The notes beneath the pieces were generated by a model. It had not been told where the DNA came from. It saw only the letters and a list, made by a program, of their open reading frames with translations, and ran no database searches. Below are positions 6,497 through 15,956 of a DNA stretch of 21,035 nucleotides, piece after piece (the first letter of the stretch is position 1; each line of letters starts with the position of its first letter). This stretch comes from Bacteroidales bacterium (GTDB lineage: Bacteria; Bacteroidota; Bacteroidia; Bacteroidales; Muribaculaceae): the NCBI GenBank assembly GCA_004552485.1, contig SFOH01000037.1:1-21035 (forward strand). The letters run 5' to 3'. The position numbers and the translations under genes are program-made.

Positions 6497-7936
6497 ATGA
6501 AACTCCCCACAGCAGCACTCCTGGCCGTAACACTCTGTTGCTCAGCGGCACAGGCCCGTGACAAGGCGATTGACACACAGTTCGGCATGCCCGAACGATG
6601 GGCGGCAGTCACCGACACATTCACGGCCGCAACGCCCGCCGCCACTGCCGGCGCCGGCCTCACCCCGCAATGGTGGGCGTCGTTCGACGACCCCGTCCTG
6701 GACTCGCTCATGAGCATGGGCACCCGCAACAACTATGACATCGCCACCGCCACCCGCCGCGTCTCCATCGCCCGCACGCAGGTGGGCACCGAGCGTGCCG
6801 CCTACTATCCCAACGTCAGCGTCAGTGCCGGTTACACCTACACGCGCGACGCCGGCGCCATGCATAGCCCCGTCGCCCCCTCTGCCAACACGAGCTACTG
6901 GGACCTCGGCGCTCAGGCTTCCTGGGAAATCGACGTCTTCGGCCGCGTGAAGGACGCCGTCACCGCCGCCAAACAGAACGTGCGTGTCTCCGCCGCCGAC
7001 CGTGCCGGAGTGATGCTCAGCGTCCAGTCGCAGATAGCGCTCACATACATCCAGCTGCGTGTCGAGCAGGCTCAACTCGTTGTGGCTGAGGCACATTCTC
7101 AGCGCCAGGATACGGCCCTGCGCATCGCCGAGGCGCGCTTCGAGGCCGGCATCGCCTCCATGCTCGACGTCGACCAGGCTCAGCAGGTCTACTATTCGAC
7201 CGTCGCCTCGATTCCCCTCCTCGAATACAACATCCACGCCGACATCAACGCCCTCTCCACGCTGACGGGCTCGCCGGCCGGAGCGCTCAACGCCCTGCTG
7301 TCGCCCTCGCACAGTCTCCCCGATCACGTCCAGCCCGTGGCCACCGGCGTCCCCGCCGACCTGCTCCGCAACCGTCCCGACGTCATCGCCGCCGAGCGCA
7401 CGATCGACATGTACGCCTCGCGCCTCGGCATCGCCCGCAAGGAGTGGCTGCCCTCCATCTCCGTCCAGGCCTCCGGAGGCACATACGCCCACGATGCCAA
7501 GAACCTCTTTCAGGGCAAGTCGTGGGGATTCTCCGTGGCGCCCGTCATCTCGTGGACGGTCTTCGACGGCCTCTCCCGCAAGTATGCCATTCAGTCCGCC
7601 GAAGAAGAGCTGCAGTCGGCCGTCGAGTCGTACAACCTCACGGTACTCAACGCCGTGCAGGAGGCCGACGACGCCCTCGCCAGCTATTACAGCCGCCTGC
7701 GTTACATCAAATCGCTCGAGAAGATGGTGGACTGCGCCGCTCAGTACGACACGCGCTCACTCAACGCCTACCGCTCGGGCCTCGCGCCTTACATCAATGT
7801 GGCAAACGCCCAGATGACCTACCTCGAGGACGAGAACACGCTCATCGTGGCCAAAGGCAAAGCCCTCATGGCCCTCGTGAAGCTCTACAAAGCCCTCGGC
7901 GGCGGATACTCCGAAGCACGTATAGACGACAATTAA
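6497..7936 (+). CDS. RND efflux outer-membrane factor, NodT/TolC family
   Basis: The 479-residue product is the outer-membrane channel of a tripartite drug efflux pump. It has a signal peptide (about residues 1-21, ending AQA) and the NodT-type landmarks: QWWASFDDPVLDSLM near residues 55-70, a beta-barrel strand region, SWEIDVFGRVKDAV, long coiled-coil helices rich in Ala and Gln, VPADLLRNRPDVIAAER, the second repeat ISWTVFDGLSRKYAI, and a C-terminal LVKLYKALGGGY. Two outer efflux repeats are therefore complete. Many relatives are lipoproteins, but the VTLCCSA segment here is a poor lipobox. The adaptor gene follows after 10 bases. It is the first gene of the operon and lies directly behind the large inverted repeat. 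Confidence 0.95.
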   Translation: MKLPTAALLAVTLCCSAAQARDKAIDTQFGMPERWAAVTDTFTAATPAATAGAGLTPQWWASFDDPVLDSLMSMGTRNNYDIATATRRVSIARTQVGTERAAYYPNVSVSAGYTYTRDAGAMHSPVAPSANTSYWDLGAQASWEIDVFGRVKDAVTAAKQNVRVSAADRAGVMLSVQSQIALTYIQLRVEQAQLVVAEAHSQRQDTALRIAEARFEAGIASMLDVDQAQQVYYSTVASIPLLEYNIHADINALSTLTGSPAGALNALLSPSHSLPDHVQPVATGVPADLLRNRPDVIAAERTIDMYASRLGIARKEWLPSISVQASGGTYAHDAKNLFQGKSWGFSVAPVISWTVFDGLSRKYAIQSAEEELQSAVESYNLTVLNAVQEADDALASYYSRLRYIKSLEKMVDCAAQYDTRSLNAYRSGLAPYINVANAQMTYLEDENTLIVAKGKALMALVKLYKALGGGYSEARIDDN

Positions 7937-7946
7937 TACTCTGACA

Positions 7947-9077
7947 ATGAAAAAGATACACACCACCCTTGCGGTTCCCGTGCTCATGGCGGCGCTCCTC
8001 CCGCTCTCCGCATGCCACAAGAACGAGCAGAAACAGACTACCGAGGAGACTCCCGTGATCGACGTGGCACAGGTGGTCACGGACACGGTGACGCTCACCA
8101 AGGAATACCCCGGCTACCTCGACGCGCAGTGCACCGTCGACCTCGTGGCCCGCGTCGACGGCTATCTCACCGGCCAGCTCTACAACGGCGGCGATTACGT
8201 CCCCGCCGGCGCCATGCTCTTCACCATCGAGAGCGCCAACTATGCCGACGCCGTGCGCCGCGCCGAGGCCGCCCTCGCCGATGCGCGCGCCACCCACTCC
8301 TATGCCGCCAGCAACTACGCCGCCATGCAGAAAGCGCTCCAGTCCAACGCTGTCAGCCAGATGGAAGTGCTCCAGTCGAAGAGCAATGTCGAGACTGCCG
8401 CCGCCAACATCGCCAGCTGCGAGGCAGCCCTCGCCGAGGCACGCAAGACGCTGAGCTACTGCACCGTACGCGCGCCCTTCGCCGGCCACGTCTCCGACGG
8501 CCTCTACGACGTCGGCGCCTACCTCAACGGCGCGGCATCACCCGTCAAACTCGCCACAATCTATCAGGACGGCAATGTCAACGCCATCTTCGCCATCAGC
8601 GACGACGAGTATGCCACCATCAAGGCCAATGCCGCTCGCACCTCGCTGAGCACCGACCTGCGCCACATTCCCATCAAGTTTGAGACCGAGATGCCGCAGA
8701 CCTATACCGCCGACCTCACCTACATGGCCCCCGCCGTCGACCGCTCCACCGGAACCATGTCCGTAAAGGCCAAAATCAATAATGCCGGCGGCGACCTCCG
8801 CGCGGGCATGTACTGCAAAATCGCCCTCCCCTATGAGGTCGACCCCAACGCCATCCTCGTCAAGGACGCCTCGATAGGCACCGACCAGTCCGGCTCCTAC
8901 ATCTATGTCGTCAACGACAGCAACCGCGTCGAGAACCGCGCCATCAAGGTCGGTCAGGTCGTGGCCGACACCATGCGCGTCGTCACCTCCGGCCTCCGCC
9001 CCGGCGAGCGCTACGTAACCAAAGCCCTCCTCAAAGTGCGCGACGGCATGAGCGTCAAGCCCCGCCTCGTCAAGTGA
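7947..9077 (+). CDS. RND efflux periplasmic adaptor, lipoprotein
   Basis: The 376-residue membrane-fusion protein bridges pump and channel. The N-terminus is a lipoprotein signal ending LSAC with Cys23. It contains the split lipoyl/barrel-sandwich motifs (VDLVARVDGYLTGQLYNGGDYVPAGAMLFTI, then TVRAPFAGHVSDGLYDVGAYL) around an Ala-rich helical hairpin (residues about 105-165), followed by a beta-barrel domain with LTYMAPAVDRSTGTMSVKAKI and the membrane-proximal domain ending GLRPGERYVTKALLKVRDGMSVKP. The size and order match the AcrA/MexA family. The start is 10 bases after the channel gene and the pump gene follows after 39 bases. Confidence 0.96.
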   Translation: MKKIHTTLAVPVLMAALLPLSACHKNEQKQTTEETPVIDVAQVVTDTVTLTKEYPGYLDAQCTVDLVARVDGYLTGQLYNGGDYVPAGAMLFTIESANYADAVRRAEAALADARATHSYAASNYAAMQKALQSNAVSQMEVLQSKSNVETAAANIASCEAALAEARKTLSYCTVRAPFAGHVSDGLYDVGAYLNGAASPVKLATIYQDGNVNAIFAISDDEYATIKANAARTSLSTDLRHIPIKFETEMPQTYTADLTYMAPAVDRSTGTMSVKAKINNAGGDLRAGMYCKIALPYEVDPNAILVKDASIGTDQSGSYIYVVNDSNRVENRAIKVGQVVADTMRVVTSGLRPGERYVTKALLKVRDGMSVKPRLVK

Positions 9078-9116
9078 CTCCTTCTGCATCTCTCACGTAA
9101 CTAACGCACACAGAGC

Positions 9117-12100
9117 ATGTTTTCAAGATTCTTCATAGACCGCCCCATCTTCGCCACCGTCATGGCCGTCATCATGGTGCTCGTGGGCCTGGTCACCATC
9201 AAATCGCTGCCCGTGGCCCAGTTCCCGGACATCACGCCGCCCACGGTGATGGTGAGCGCCTCCTATCCCGGCGCCGACGCACAGACCGTGGCCGAGACCA
9301 TCGGCGTCCCCATCGAGGAGCAAGTGAACGGCATCGAGGGCATGATGTACATGAGCTCCACCTCCGGCAACGACGGCTCCTACCAGCTGACCATCACCTT
9401 CGAGAACGGCGTCGACCTCGACATGGCCGCCGTGAAGGTTCAGAACCGCATCTCCCTGGCCGAGGCATCGCTGCCGTCGGCCGTCAAGCAGGAGGGCATA
9501 CAGGTGCGCAGCGAAGGCTCCAACATCCTGATGTTCATTGCCTTGCAGAGCGATGACCCGCAGCGCTACGATGCCCTCTACCTCACCAACTACGCCAAAC
9601 TCTACCTCGTGGACGAGCTGGCGCGCATCGACGGAGTCGGCGGTGTCGGCGCGTTCGGTGCCGGCACATACGCCATGCGCATCTGGCTTGACCCCGACAA
9701 GATGCAGATGCGCAACCTCACGCCCCAGGACGTCATCGGCCTCATCCAAAGCCAGAACATGGCCGTCTCGGCCGGCTCGACGGGTGCCGAACCCGATGCC
9801 GGCGACGAGCAGTTCGAGTACACCCTCACGGCACAGGGACGCCTCACCGATGCCTCCCAGTTCGAGAACATCGTCCTGCGCACCAATACCGACGGCAGCG
9901 TCCTCCGCCTCGCAGACGTAGCACGCGTCGACCTCGGCTCGCAGACCTACGGGCAGACTTCGCGCGTCAATGGCAAAGACGCCGGCCTGCTCGCAATCCA
10001 GCAGCTCCCCGGCGCAAACGCCCTAACCGTTGCCAACGCCTGCTCCGAACGCCTCGAGCAGCTGGCGCAGTATTTCCCCAAGGGCGTTCACTATGAGGTG
10101 GTTATGAACACCACCGAGTTTGTGAACGCATCCATCGACGAGGTGCTCGTCACCTTCGTGGAGACCACTCTCATCGTGATGATTGTGATTCTGCTCTTCC
10201 TCCAGAATTTCCGCGCCGTCATCATCCCCATGCTCACAATCCCCGTCTCCATCATCGCCACCTTCGCGGTCATGAAGGTGCTGGGATTCTCCATAAACAC
10301 GCTCACGCTCTTCGGCCTCGTGCTCGCCATCGCCATCGTCGTCGACGACGCCATCGTGGTGGTGGAGGACTGCTCGCGCCTTGTCGACGAGGGCAAGCTC
10401 ACGCCGCGGCAGAGCGCCGTCAAGGCCATGAATGAGCTGACCGGCCCCGTCGTCGGTGAGGTGCTCGTGCTCCTCTCCGTCTTCATCCCCACAGCCTTCA
10501 TCTCCGGCATCACCGGCTCGCTCTACAAACAGTTCGCGCTCACCATCGCCGTCTCCACCGCTTTCTCAGGCTTCAACGCTCTCACGCTCACCCCGGCCCT
10601 GTGTGCGCTCTTCCTCAAGAAGAACAAGCCCACGAAGTTCTTCCTCTACCGCTGGTTCAACCGAGGTTTCAACTTCACCCTCCGCGGCTACGACGGCTTC
10701 GTCGGACACATGCTGCGCCACCCGATGCTCGCTCTCGTCAGCTTCGCCGCAATCATCACCGCCGCCTTCTGGGGCTTCTCAAAGATGCCGTCCAGCTACC
10801 TCCCCGCCGAGGACATGGGCTACTTCATGACCTCCGTCCAGCTCCCCACCGGCGCCTCGCTCGAGCGCACTGACTCCGTCATGAACCGCGTGGCACGCGA
10901 TGCCATGTCCATCCCCGGCGTCAAGAACGTCATCGCTGTCTCCGGCAACAGCTTTGTCGGCGGAGGCAGCAGCTCGAACCTCGGCTCGATGTTCGTCACC
11001 CTCGTGCCCTGGAAAGACCGCAAAGGACGCTCCGTCGACGACATCATGGCCGAGCTCACGCAGAAAACCGCCGACGTTCAGGAGGCCATAGTCTTCTCCA
11101 TCAACCCGCCCTCCATCGCCGGCCTCGGCATGAGCTCGGGTGAGCAGATGCAGATTCTCGACATCAACAATGAGGGCGCAGCCGAGATGATGAAAATTGT
11201 CGACGCCTTCCGCGAAGAGGGCGCCCGCGACCCGCGCCTTGCCTCCGTCACCTCGCTCTACGAGGGCGAGATTCCGCAGTACGCCGTCAAAATCGACCGC
11301 GACAAAATCAAGATGGCCAACCTCTCCATCAGCGACGTCTACACAACGCTGTCTGCCTACATGGGCGGCACCTACGTCAACGACTTCGTTAAATTCGGCC
11401 GCGTCTATCAGGTTCAGCTCGGCGCCCGGGGTCATGCACGCGCCAACCCCGAGGACGTCCTCAGCCTCAGCGTCCGCAACGCCGACGGCGACATGGTGCC
11501 CTTCTCCGCTTTCGCCAAAGTCGTGCCCTCGCTCGGCCAGAGCAACATCAGCCGCTACAACATGTATCCCACCGCCTCCGTCACCGGCACTCCCGCACAT
11601 GGCGTCAGCTCGTCCGAGGCCATCGCCGCCATGGAAGAAATCCTCCAGAAAGTCGGCGGCGACCGCTTCTCCTACGCCTGGACCGGCGAGGCATACCAGG
11701 AGACGCAGGGCGGCATGACAATCACCACCGTCCTCATCTTCGCCATCATCATCACGCTCCTCGTCCTCGCCGCCCAGTATGAGAGCTGGACTGACCCCGT
11801 CGCCGTCATCATCACGGCGCCGACGGCCATCCTCGGCACCGTCCTCGGCTGCCTGTTCATGGGACAGAGCGTGAACATCTACACACAGATCGGCATCATC
11901 CTCCTCTTGGGTATGGCCGCCAAAAACGCCATCCTCATCGTCGAATACGCCATGGACTACCGCCGCTCCGGCATGCCAATCCGCCAGGCCGCCCAGGATG
12001 CCGGCCACGTCCGCTTCCGACCCATCATGATGACCGCACTGGCCTTCGTCTTCGGCGTTATGCCCATGCTGTTCGCCACGGGCGCCGGTGCCGCAAGCCG

Positions 12101-12314
12101 CATCAGCCTCGGTTCGGCCGTTGTCTTCGGCATGGCCGTCAACGCGATCGTCGGCACTCTCTTCGTGCCCAACTTCTGGGAACTCCTCCAACGCTTCCAG
12201 GAGCGATACCTCAACGGCCTCTTCAAAAGCGCCGACCTCCTCCCCGGCGGCACCACCCCGCCCACCGACCCCTCATCGGAAAAGCTGGCGACCCCGCCGT
12301 CTCAAAAACCGTGA
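9117..12314 (+). CDS. RND efflux pump, HAE1/AcrB family
   Basis: The 1065-residue inner-membrane proton antiporter expels hydrophobic compounds. It opens with the canonical FSRFFIDRPIFATVMAVIMVLVG and PVAQFPDITPPTV, and shows the duplicated layout of six transmembrane helices plus a periplasmic porter domain. The proton-relay residues are present: the Asp410-Asp411 pair in IVVDDAIVVVED and Lys936 in GMAAKNAILIVEYA. The C-terminal 30 residues form a Pro/Thr/Ser-rich cytoplasmic tail. Length is slightly above E. coli AcrB. It is the last gene of the efflux operon and is followed at once by hairpins. Substrate range cannot be read from the sequence. Confidence 0.97.
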   Translation: MFSRFFIDRPIFATVMAVIMVLVGLVTIKSLPVAQFPDITPPTVMVSASYPGADAQTVAETIGVPIEEQVNGIEGMMYMSSTSGNDGSYQLTITFENGVDLDMAAVKVQNRISLAEASLPSAVKQEGIQVRSEGSNILMFIALQSDDPQRYDALYLTNYAKLYLVDELARIDGVGGVGAFGAGTYAMRIWLDPDKMQMRNLTPQDVIGLIQSQNMAVSAGSTGAEPDAGDEQFEYTLTAQGRLTDASQFENIVLRTNTDGSVLRLADVARVDLGSQTYGQTSRVNGKDAGLLAIQQLPGANALTVANACSERLEQLAQYFPKGVHYEVVMNTTEFVNASIDEVLVTFVETTLIVMIVILLFLQNFRAVIIPMLTIPVSIIATFAVMKVLGFSINTLTLFGLVLAIAIVVDDAIVVVEDCSRLVDEGKLTPRQSAVKAMNELTGPVVGEVLVLLSVFIPTAFISGITGSLYKQFALTIAVSTAFSGFNALTLTPALCALFLKKNKPTKFFLYRWFNRGFNFTLRGYDGFVGHMLRHPMLALVSFAAIITAAFWGFSKMPSSYLPAEDMGYFMTSVQLPTGASLERTDSVMNRVARDAMSIPGVKNVIAVSGNSFVGGGSSSNLGSMFVTLVPWKDRKGRSVDDIMAELTQKTADVQEAIVFSINPPSIAGLGMSSGEQMQILDINNEGAAEMMKIVDAFREEGARDPRLASVTSLYEGEIPQYAVKIDRDKIKMANLSISDVYTTLSAYMGGTYVNDFVKFGRVYQVQLGARGHARANPEDVLSLSVRNADGDMVPFSAFAKVVPSLGQSNISRYNMYPTASVTGTPAHGVSSSEAIAAMEEILQKVGGDRFSYAWTGEAYQETQGGMTITTVLIFAIIITLLVLAAQYESWTDPVAVIITAPTAILGTVLGCLFMGQSVNIYTQIGIILLLGMAAKNAILIVEYAMDYRRSGMPIRQAAQDAGHVRFRPIMMTALAFVFGVMPMLFATGAGAASRISLGSAVVFGMAVNAIVGTLFVPNFWELLQRFQERYLNGLFKSADLLPGGTTPPTDPSSEKLATPPSQKP

Positions 12315-12334
12315 TTGGAGCCTGCGGCTCCAAT
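12314..12334. repeat. Perfect hairpin overlapping the pump stop codon
   Basis: ATTGGAGCC, loop TGC, GGCTCCAAT is a perfect 9-bp stem that uses the last base of the TGA stop. It is followed by A rather than T on the plus strand. For minus-strand transcription the T run would precede it, so it is not a classical terminator for either direction. Confidence 0.75.
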
Positions 12335-12375
12335 AAAAACACCCCGTCCGGGTTTGGTCCCGAGCGGGGTGTTTT
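12335..12375. terminator. Bidirectional terminator between convergent genes
   Basis: The arms AAAAACACCCCGTCCGGG (12335-12352) and CCCGAGCGGGGTGTTTT (12359-12375) pair with a small 2-by-2 mismatch and a 6-base loop. An A run on one side and a T run on the other let it end transcripts from both the efflux operon and the GH20 gene, whose stop codon is at 12395. Confidence 0.9.
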
Positions 12376-12394
12376 GGCTATAACGGTTTGATGA

Positions 12395-14617
12395 TTAGCG
12401 CTGTGCGGAGAGGTAGGTGGTGACGGAAGCCGAGCCGTTGCGGAAGTAGCGGGCGCGGATGTCCTTGGCCTTTTTCTGTTTGAAAGGACCGGTGTAGACG
12501 CGGCTCTCGGCCGTGGGCTCCGTGCCGTCGGTGGTGTAGCGAATTTCACCGCCGGGGTAGGGTGCGTTCATGTAGACCTTGCCTTTCTTGACCATGATGC
12601 CGGGCTGACGCAGGTGCACGCGCATCGAGGCGGGCTCGGCGGTGTAGAGCGGCAGCTCTTTGGCGCCGATGATGGCGTTGAACTGAGCCTCTGTCCATGT
12701 CGGCGAGGCGTTCCAGGCGCGTTCGGCCAAGCCCGTTATCTTCGGCAGAAGGAGAGTCGTGACGCCGTCCTCGCCTCGGATTGTCTCGCCCCAGAGCTGC
12801 CCCTGGAGGCCAAGCACCGTGCCGCTGACAGAGTCGACGGGAACCGGGCAGAGCTTGGCGGGATAGCCGCCGAGGGCGTCGAACTCGTCGACGGTGCCTC
12901 CCCATGTCAGGCCGCGCTCCTCGGGATGACGCGAGGCGGCCATGTCGAGGTAGAAGCGGTTGACGTTGCTGAGGATGACGGGGAAGCCGGCGCGGACGGC
13001 CTTGATGGCGGCGTCGGGTGTTGTGTGCCAGCAGTTGACGCCGCCGGTCGCGGGCACCACTTCGCGGTTGAAGTCGTCGCCGTGACCCACGGCAATCTCT
13101 TCCCAGCCGAACATGGGCACGCCGCGCTGGGCCAGGCTCTTGGCCATCTCGCGGACAAAGTGGGCGTGCAGCTCTTTCTCACTGCTCATGTTGTGCTTGG
13201 CCATGAATTCGCGTGCCGCCGACGAGCCTTTCCAGCAGTTGCGGGGCACCTCGTCGCCGCCGATGTGTATGCCGATGAGGGGCACGCCGGCCTCGGCGTA
13301 GATGCCGATGAGCTCGTCGAAGATGCGGTCCATAAAGCGGTATGGGCCGGGCAGGGCCGGGTTCATGACGTTGTCGTGGAACGACTGTGCGGAGGTGTAG
13401 CGCGACGTGTCGCCGTCGTGGATGAGGCGGTAGGTGTCGTCGCCGTCGCGGTGGCGGCGCTCCATGGCCTTGATGGCGGCGCGGGCGTGGCCGGGGCTCT
13501 CGATTTCGGGGATGACGTCGACGCCGAGAGTGTGGGCGCGGCGAATGAATTTGATGAAGTCCTCGCGAGTCCAGTAGCCGTTGGCCGTGCCGGCCTTCGA
13601 GTCGGGGTTGCCGTCGCCGGCGAACACTTGGTAGAGATGGTCGTTCTCGCCGTCGGCACTGTAACCGCGGCGTGCGCCCACCTGTGTCAGCTCGGGCAAA
13701 CCCTTGATTTCCAGGCGCCAGGCCTCGTCGTCGGTGATGTGGAAGTGGAGACGGTTGAGGCGGTTGACGGCCATGATGTCCAGGATTTTGTGCATCGTCT
13801 TGGGGCCGAGGAAGTTACGCGCGATGTCGATGTGCTGGCCGCGCCAGGCATGGTCGGGCCAGTCGGTGATGACGGCGTTGGGAAGTTTTTTGCCCTTGTT
13901 GGGGTCAAGCACCTTGCCTTTGAGATGATAGTAGACGGCCCACTGCTTGTCGGGGCGGCAGGCGATGATGAGGCTGTCGTTGCGCACGGTGATCTGCGAG
14001 TACTCGGGACTCTCGGGGCTGATGTCCACGAAGGAGGGAACGGCCGGGATGGTGCTCTCGCCGCCGGTGAGCTGCACGCTCTTGAAGGCAGGGATAACGT
14101 CGTAAGGGCCGGGCTGCCAGTCGGTTGCGCGCTGCTCGTTCTCGGCATAGATGGCCGGGCCGTATTTCATGAGGTCCTTGCCGTTGATGTTCCACAGCGC
14201 GGGGCTGTCGAGGGGACGGCGCACATAGTTGACGGCCTCGGTGGTGCCGTCGGCATTGATGCGGTGGACGCCGTCGGGGGCATAGCAGCAGTTGACGACC
14301 TGGCCGCGCGTCTTGATCTCGAAGGTGACCTTGTCCTGCCCGTTGAGCCGCGGCGAGGCGATGTAGTAGTAGCCGGGCATGAGCTCCACGAGTGTGTCGC
14401 GGGGATTGGTCATCTCCATGTGGCGGGCGAACATGTTGAAGCCCAGGCGCGGGAATCGGGTGTTGCCGGTGACGGTGAAGCGCTGGACGTACTCGCCCTT
14501 GCCCTTCGCGTCGCGGGTGTTGCCCATCGACTGCCAGGTGACGGTTGTGGGGCCGTAGTCGCCGGCTATGGCGGCCACGCTCATGAGCGACGCGGCCAGC
14601 ACACTTATTAGTCTCAT
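12395..14617 (-). CDS. GH20 beta-N-acetylhexosaminidase
   Basis: The 740-residue secreted enzyme should remove terminal GlcNAc or GalNAc from glycans. It has a signal peptide (about 1-19, ending AIAG), then a region of roughly 120 residues with no obvious match, a GH20b-like domain, and the catalytic barrel with RGQHIDIARNFL, LHFHITDDEAWRLEI, IPEIESPGHARA and the catalytic pair Asp455-Glu456 in IHIGGDEVPRNCW. GLQGQLWGE and GLAERAWN follow. The last 70 residues fit the chitobiase/hexosaminidase C-terminal beta domain (GEIRYTTDGTEPTAESRVY). The ATG at 14617 was chosen because it opens the signal peptide; the longer frame overlaps the upstream TPM gene. It follows that gene by 44 bases. Mucin or host glycans are a likely substrate, by inference. 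Confidence 0.94.
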   Translation of the reverse strand: MRLISVLAASLMSVAAIAGDYGPTTVTWQSMGNTRDAKGKGEYVQRFTVTGNTRFPRLGFNMFARHMEMTNPRDTLVELMPGYYYIASPRLNGQDKVTFEIKTRGQVVNCCYAPDGVHRINADGTTEAVNYVRRPLDSPALWNINGKDLMKYGPAIYAENEQRATDWQPGPYDVIPAFKSVQLTGGESTIPAVPSFVDISPESPEYSQITVRNDSLIIACRPDKQWAVYYHLKGKVLDPNKGKKLPNAVITDWPDHAWRGQHIDIARNFLGPKTMHKILDIMAVNRLNRLHFHITDDEAWRLEIKGLPELTQVGARRGYSADGENDHLYQVFAGDGNPDSKAGTANGYWTREDFIKFIRRAHTLGVDVIPEIESPGHARAAIKAMERRHRDGDDTYRLIHDGDTSRYTSAQSFHDNVMNPALPGPYRFMDRIFDELIGIYAEAGVPLIGIHIGGDEVPRNCWKGSSAAREFMAKHNMSSEKELHAHFVREMAKSLAQRGVPMFGWEEIAVGHGDDFNREVVPATGGVNCWHTTPDAAIKAVRAGFPVILSNVNRFYLDMAASRHPEERGLTWGGTVDEFDALGGYPAKLCPVPVDSVSGTVLGLQGQLWGETIRGEDGVTTLLLPKITGLAERAWNASPTWTEAQFNAIIGAKELPLYTAEPASMRVHLRQPGIMVKKGKVYMNAPYPGGEIRYTTDGTEPTAESRVYTGPFKQKKAKDIRARYFRNGSASVTTYLSAQR

Positions 14618-14661
14618 ACTGATTGGTTTATGCGTTTGTCTGATGAAAAGATGCGGGGCGA

Positions 14662-15930
14662 TTACCAGCCGCCTGAGGCTCCGCCGCCGCCGGTGAGACC
14701 GCCGCCGAAGCCGCCTCCGCCGAAGCCTCCGCCTCCTCCGCCGCCCCCGCCGCCGGGGATGATGATGACGGGCGGTGCGGCTGTCTTGGCAAGCTTGAAG
14801 GGGATGGACCAGTTCTTGTGGCAGTTGAGGCATACGTAGTCGCGAACGCCCTGGCCCTCAGTGCGTTGGGTTGGCTGACGGAGCACGCGCGTGCGCAGCA
14901 TCTTAGCGGCGCGGGCGTGGCACGTGGGGCATTCGGTCAGCGTGCTCGACGGGTTGTTGTAGGCGTAGATGTCCGTCTCGCCGCAGTTGGGGCAGAGCCA
15001 CACGTCGTAGTCGACGCTGTTCAGGCGCTCCTCGGCGTCCTGGGCCGGCGTCAGATATTTGTTATCGGTGGCCTCGTCGAGTTTGTTCATGTCCGTGCCG
15101 CAGTTGGGGCAGACATGGCGGCCGTTGCGCCAGCGGTTGAGCGTTGCTTTAAGGGGAAAGTAGACGAGCAGCGGCAGACCGAGGGCGATGATTGCGCCGT
15201 ACTTGGCCATCGAGGCGGCGGAGCGCAGAGCCAGGTAGCGGTCATGACGGTCGCGGCCGCGCGTCGAGCGAACCTTCGTGAGAACGTAGAGCAACAGCAC
15301 GAGCGTCATTACCACGCTGAAAACCAGGTACATCTCCATGAACTCGCCGAAGCTCAGGTCGTCGTCCTTGCCGTGGCGTGAGACGCCCGTGCCTTCCTCG
15401 CTGAGCAGTTCGTCGCGCACCTTGGGGTCGGTCATGATGTCGTGCACCTGACGGACGGCGCCGAGGACGCCGGCGTCATAGTCGCCCTTGCGGAAGTTGG
15501 GGCGCATGTTCTCGCGCTGGATGCGTCCGACCAGGCCGTCGGGAAGGATGCCCTCCACGCCGTAGCCCGTGCGGATGGCATACTTGCGCGCGTTCTTGAC
15601 CACGAGCATCAGCACGCCGTTGTCGCGGTCTTTCTTGCCCGGCGCCCATTTCTCGAAGAGCTCGGTGGCATAGGTGTCGATGTCGTAGTCGTCGGCCATG
15701 TCGTCGATGAGGACGACGGTGACCTCGGCTGACGTGCGCGAGCGTATGTCGCGGAGCAGGGCGTTGGCTTCGGCCTCGGCCTGCGGCGAGATGATTCCGT
15801 CGGGGTTGGAGACCAGGCGTGTCGAGTCCTGAAGCTGGTAGCTGGGCACCCGGTCGGGGGTGTATACGCCGGCGAGTGCCGCGGCGACGCAGCACAGCAC
15901 GAGGGCGAGAAGGGAGAGAGTTCGTTTCAT
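14662..15930 (-). CDS. TPM-domain membrane protein with zinc ribbons and Gly-rich tail
   Basis: The 422-residue protein has a signal peptide (1-20), a TPM domain (about 40-165, with NPDGIISPQAEAEANALL, VTVVLIDDM, NGVLMLVVKNARKYAIRTGYGVEGILPD), two hydrophobic helices separated by a basic loop, then four CxxC pairs (Cys274/277, 313/316, 334/337, 367/370) that look like two zinc ribbons, and a tail of Gly with Phe ending GGASGGW, the usual TPM C-terminus. TPM proteins such as YgcG and plant TLP18.3 are linked to membrane-protein turnover or phosphatase activity, but the function here is unknown. Signal plus two helices would place the ribbons in the periplasm. An alternative ATG at 15948 adds six residues; 15930 gives the better signal peptide. 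The stop of dgt lies just upstream. Confidence 0.88.
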   Translation of the reverse strand: MKRTLSLLALVLCCVAAALAGVYTPDRVPSYQLQDSTRLVSNPDGIISPQAEAEANALLRDIRSRTSAEVTVVLIDDMADDYDIDTYATELFEKWAPGKKDRDNGVLMLVVKNARKYAIRTGYGVEGILPDGLVGRIQRENMRPNFRKGDYDAGVLGAVRQVHDIMTDPKVRDELLSEEGTGVSRHGKDDDLSFGEFMEMYLVFSVVMTLVLLLYVLTKVRSTRGRDRHDRYLALRSAASMAKYGAIIALGLPLLVYFPLKATLNRWRNGRHVCPNCGTDMNKLDEATDNKYLTPAQDAEERLNSVDYDVWLCPNCGETDIYAYNNPSSTLTECPTCHARAAKMLRTRVLRQPTQRTEGQGVRDYVCLNCHKNWSIPFKLAKTAAPPVIIIPGGGGGGGGGGFGGGGFGGGLTGGGGASGGW

Positions 15931-15956
15931 TTCTGGGAGGATGTTCATATCAAAGA

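Noticed and set aside
10779..12191. A 470-codon minus-strand frame inside the RND pump gene
   Set aside because: Its translation is His/Asp/Gly-rich noise, and the opposite strand carries the conserved pump.
12614..14611. A 665-codon open frame on the plus strand opposite the GH20 gene
   Set aside because: It is a GC-driven shadow with Val/Ala/Gly/Asp-rich low-complexity translation and no motifs, while the minus-strand frame has a full GH20 enzyme.
14690..14760. Repetitive CCGCCG tract as a possible regulatory repeat
   Set aside because: It encodes the Gly-rich tail typical of TPM proteins, so coding explains it.
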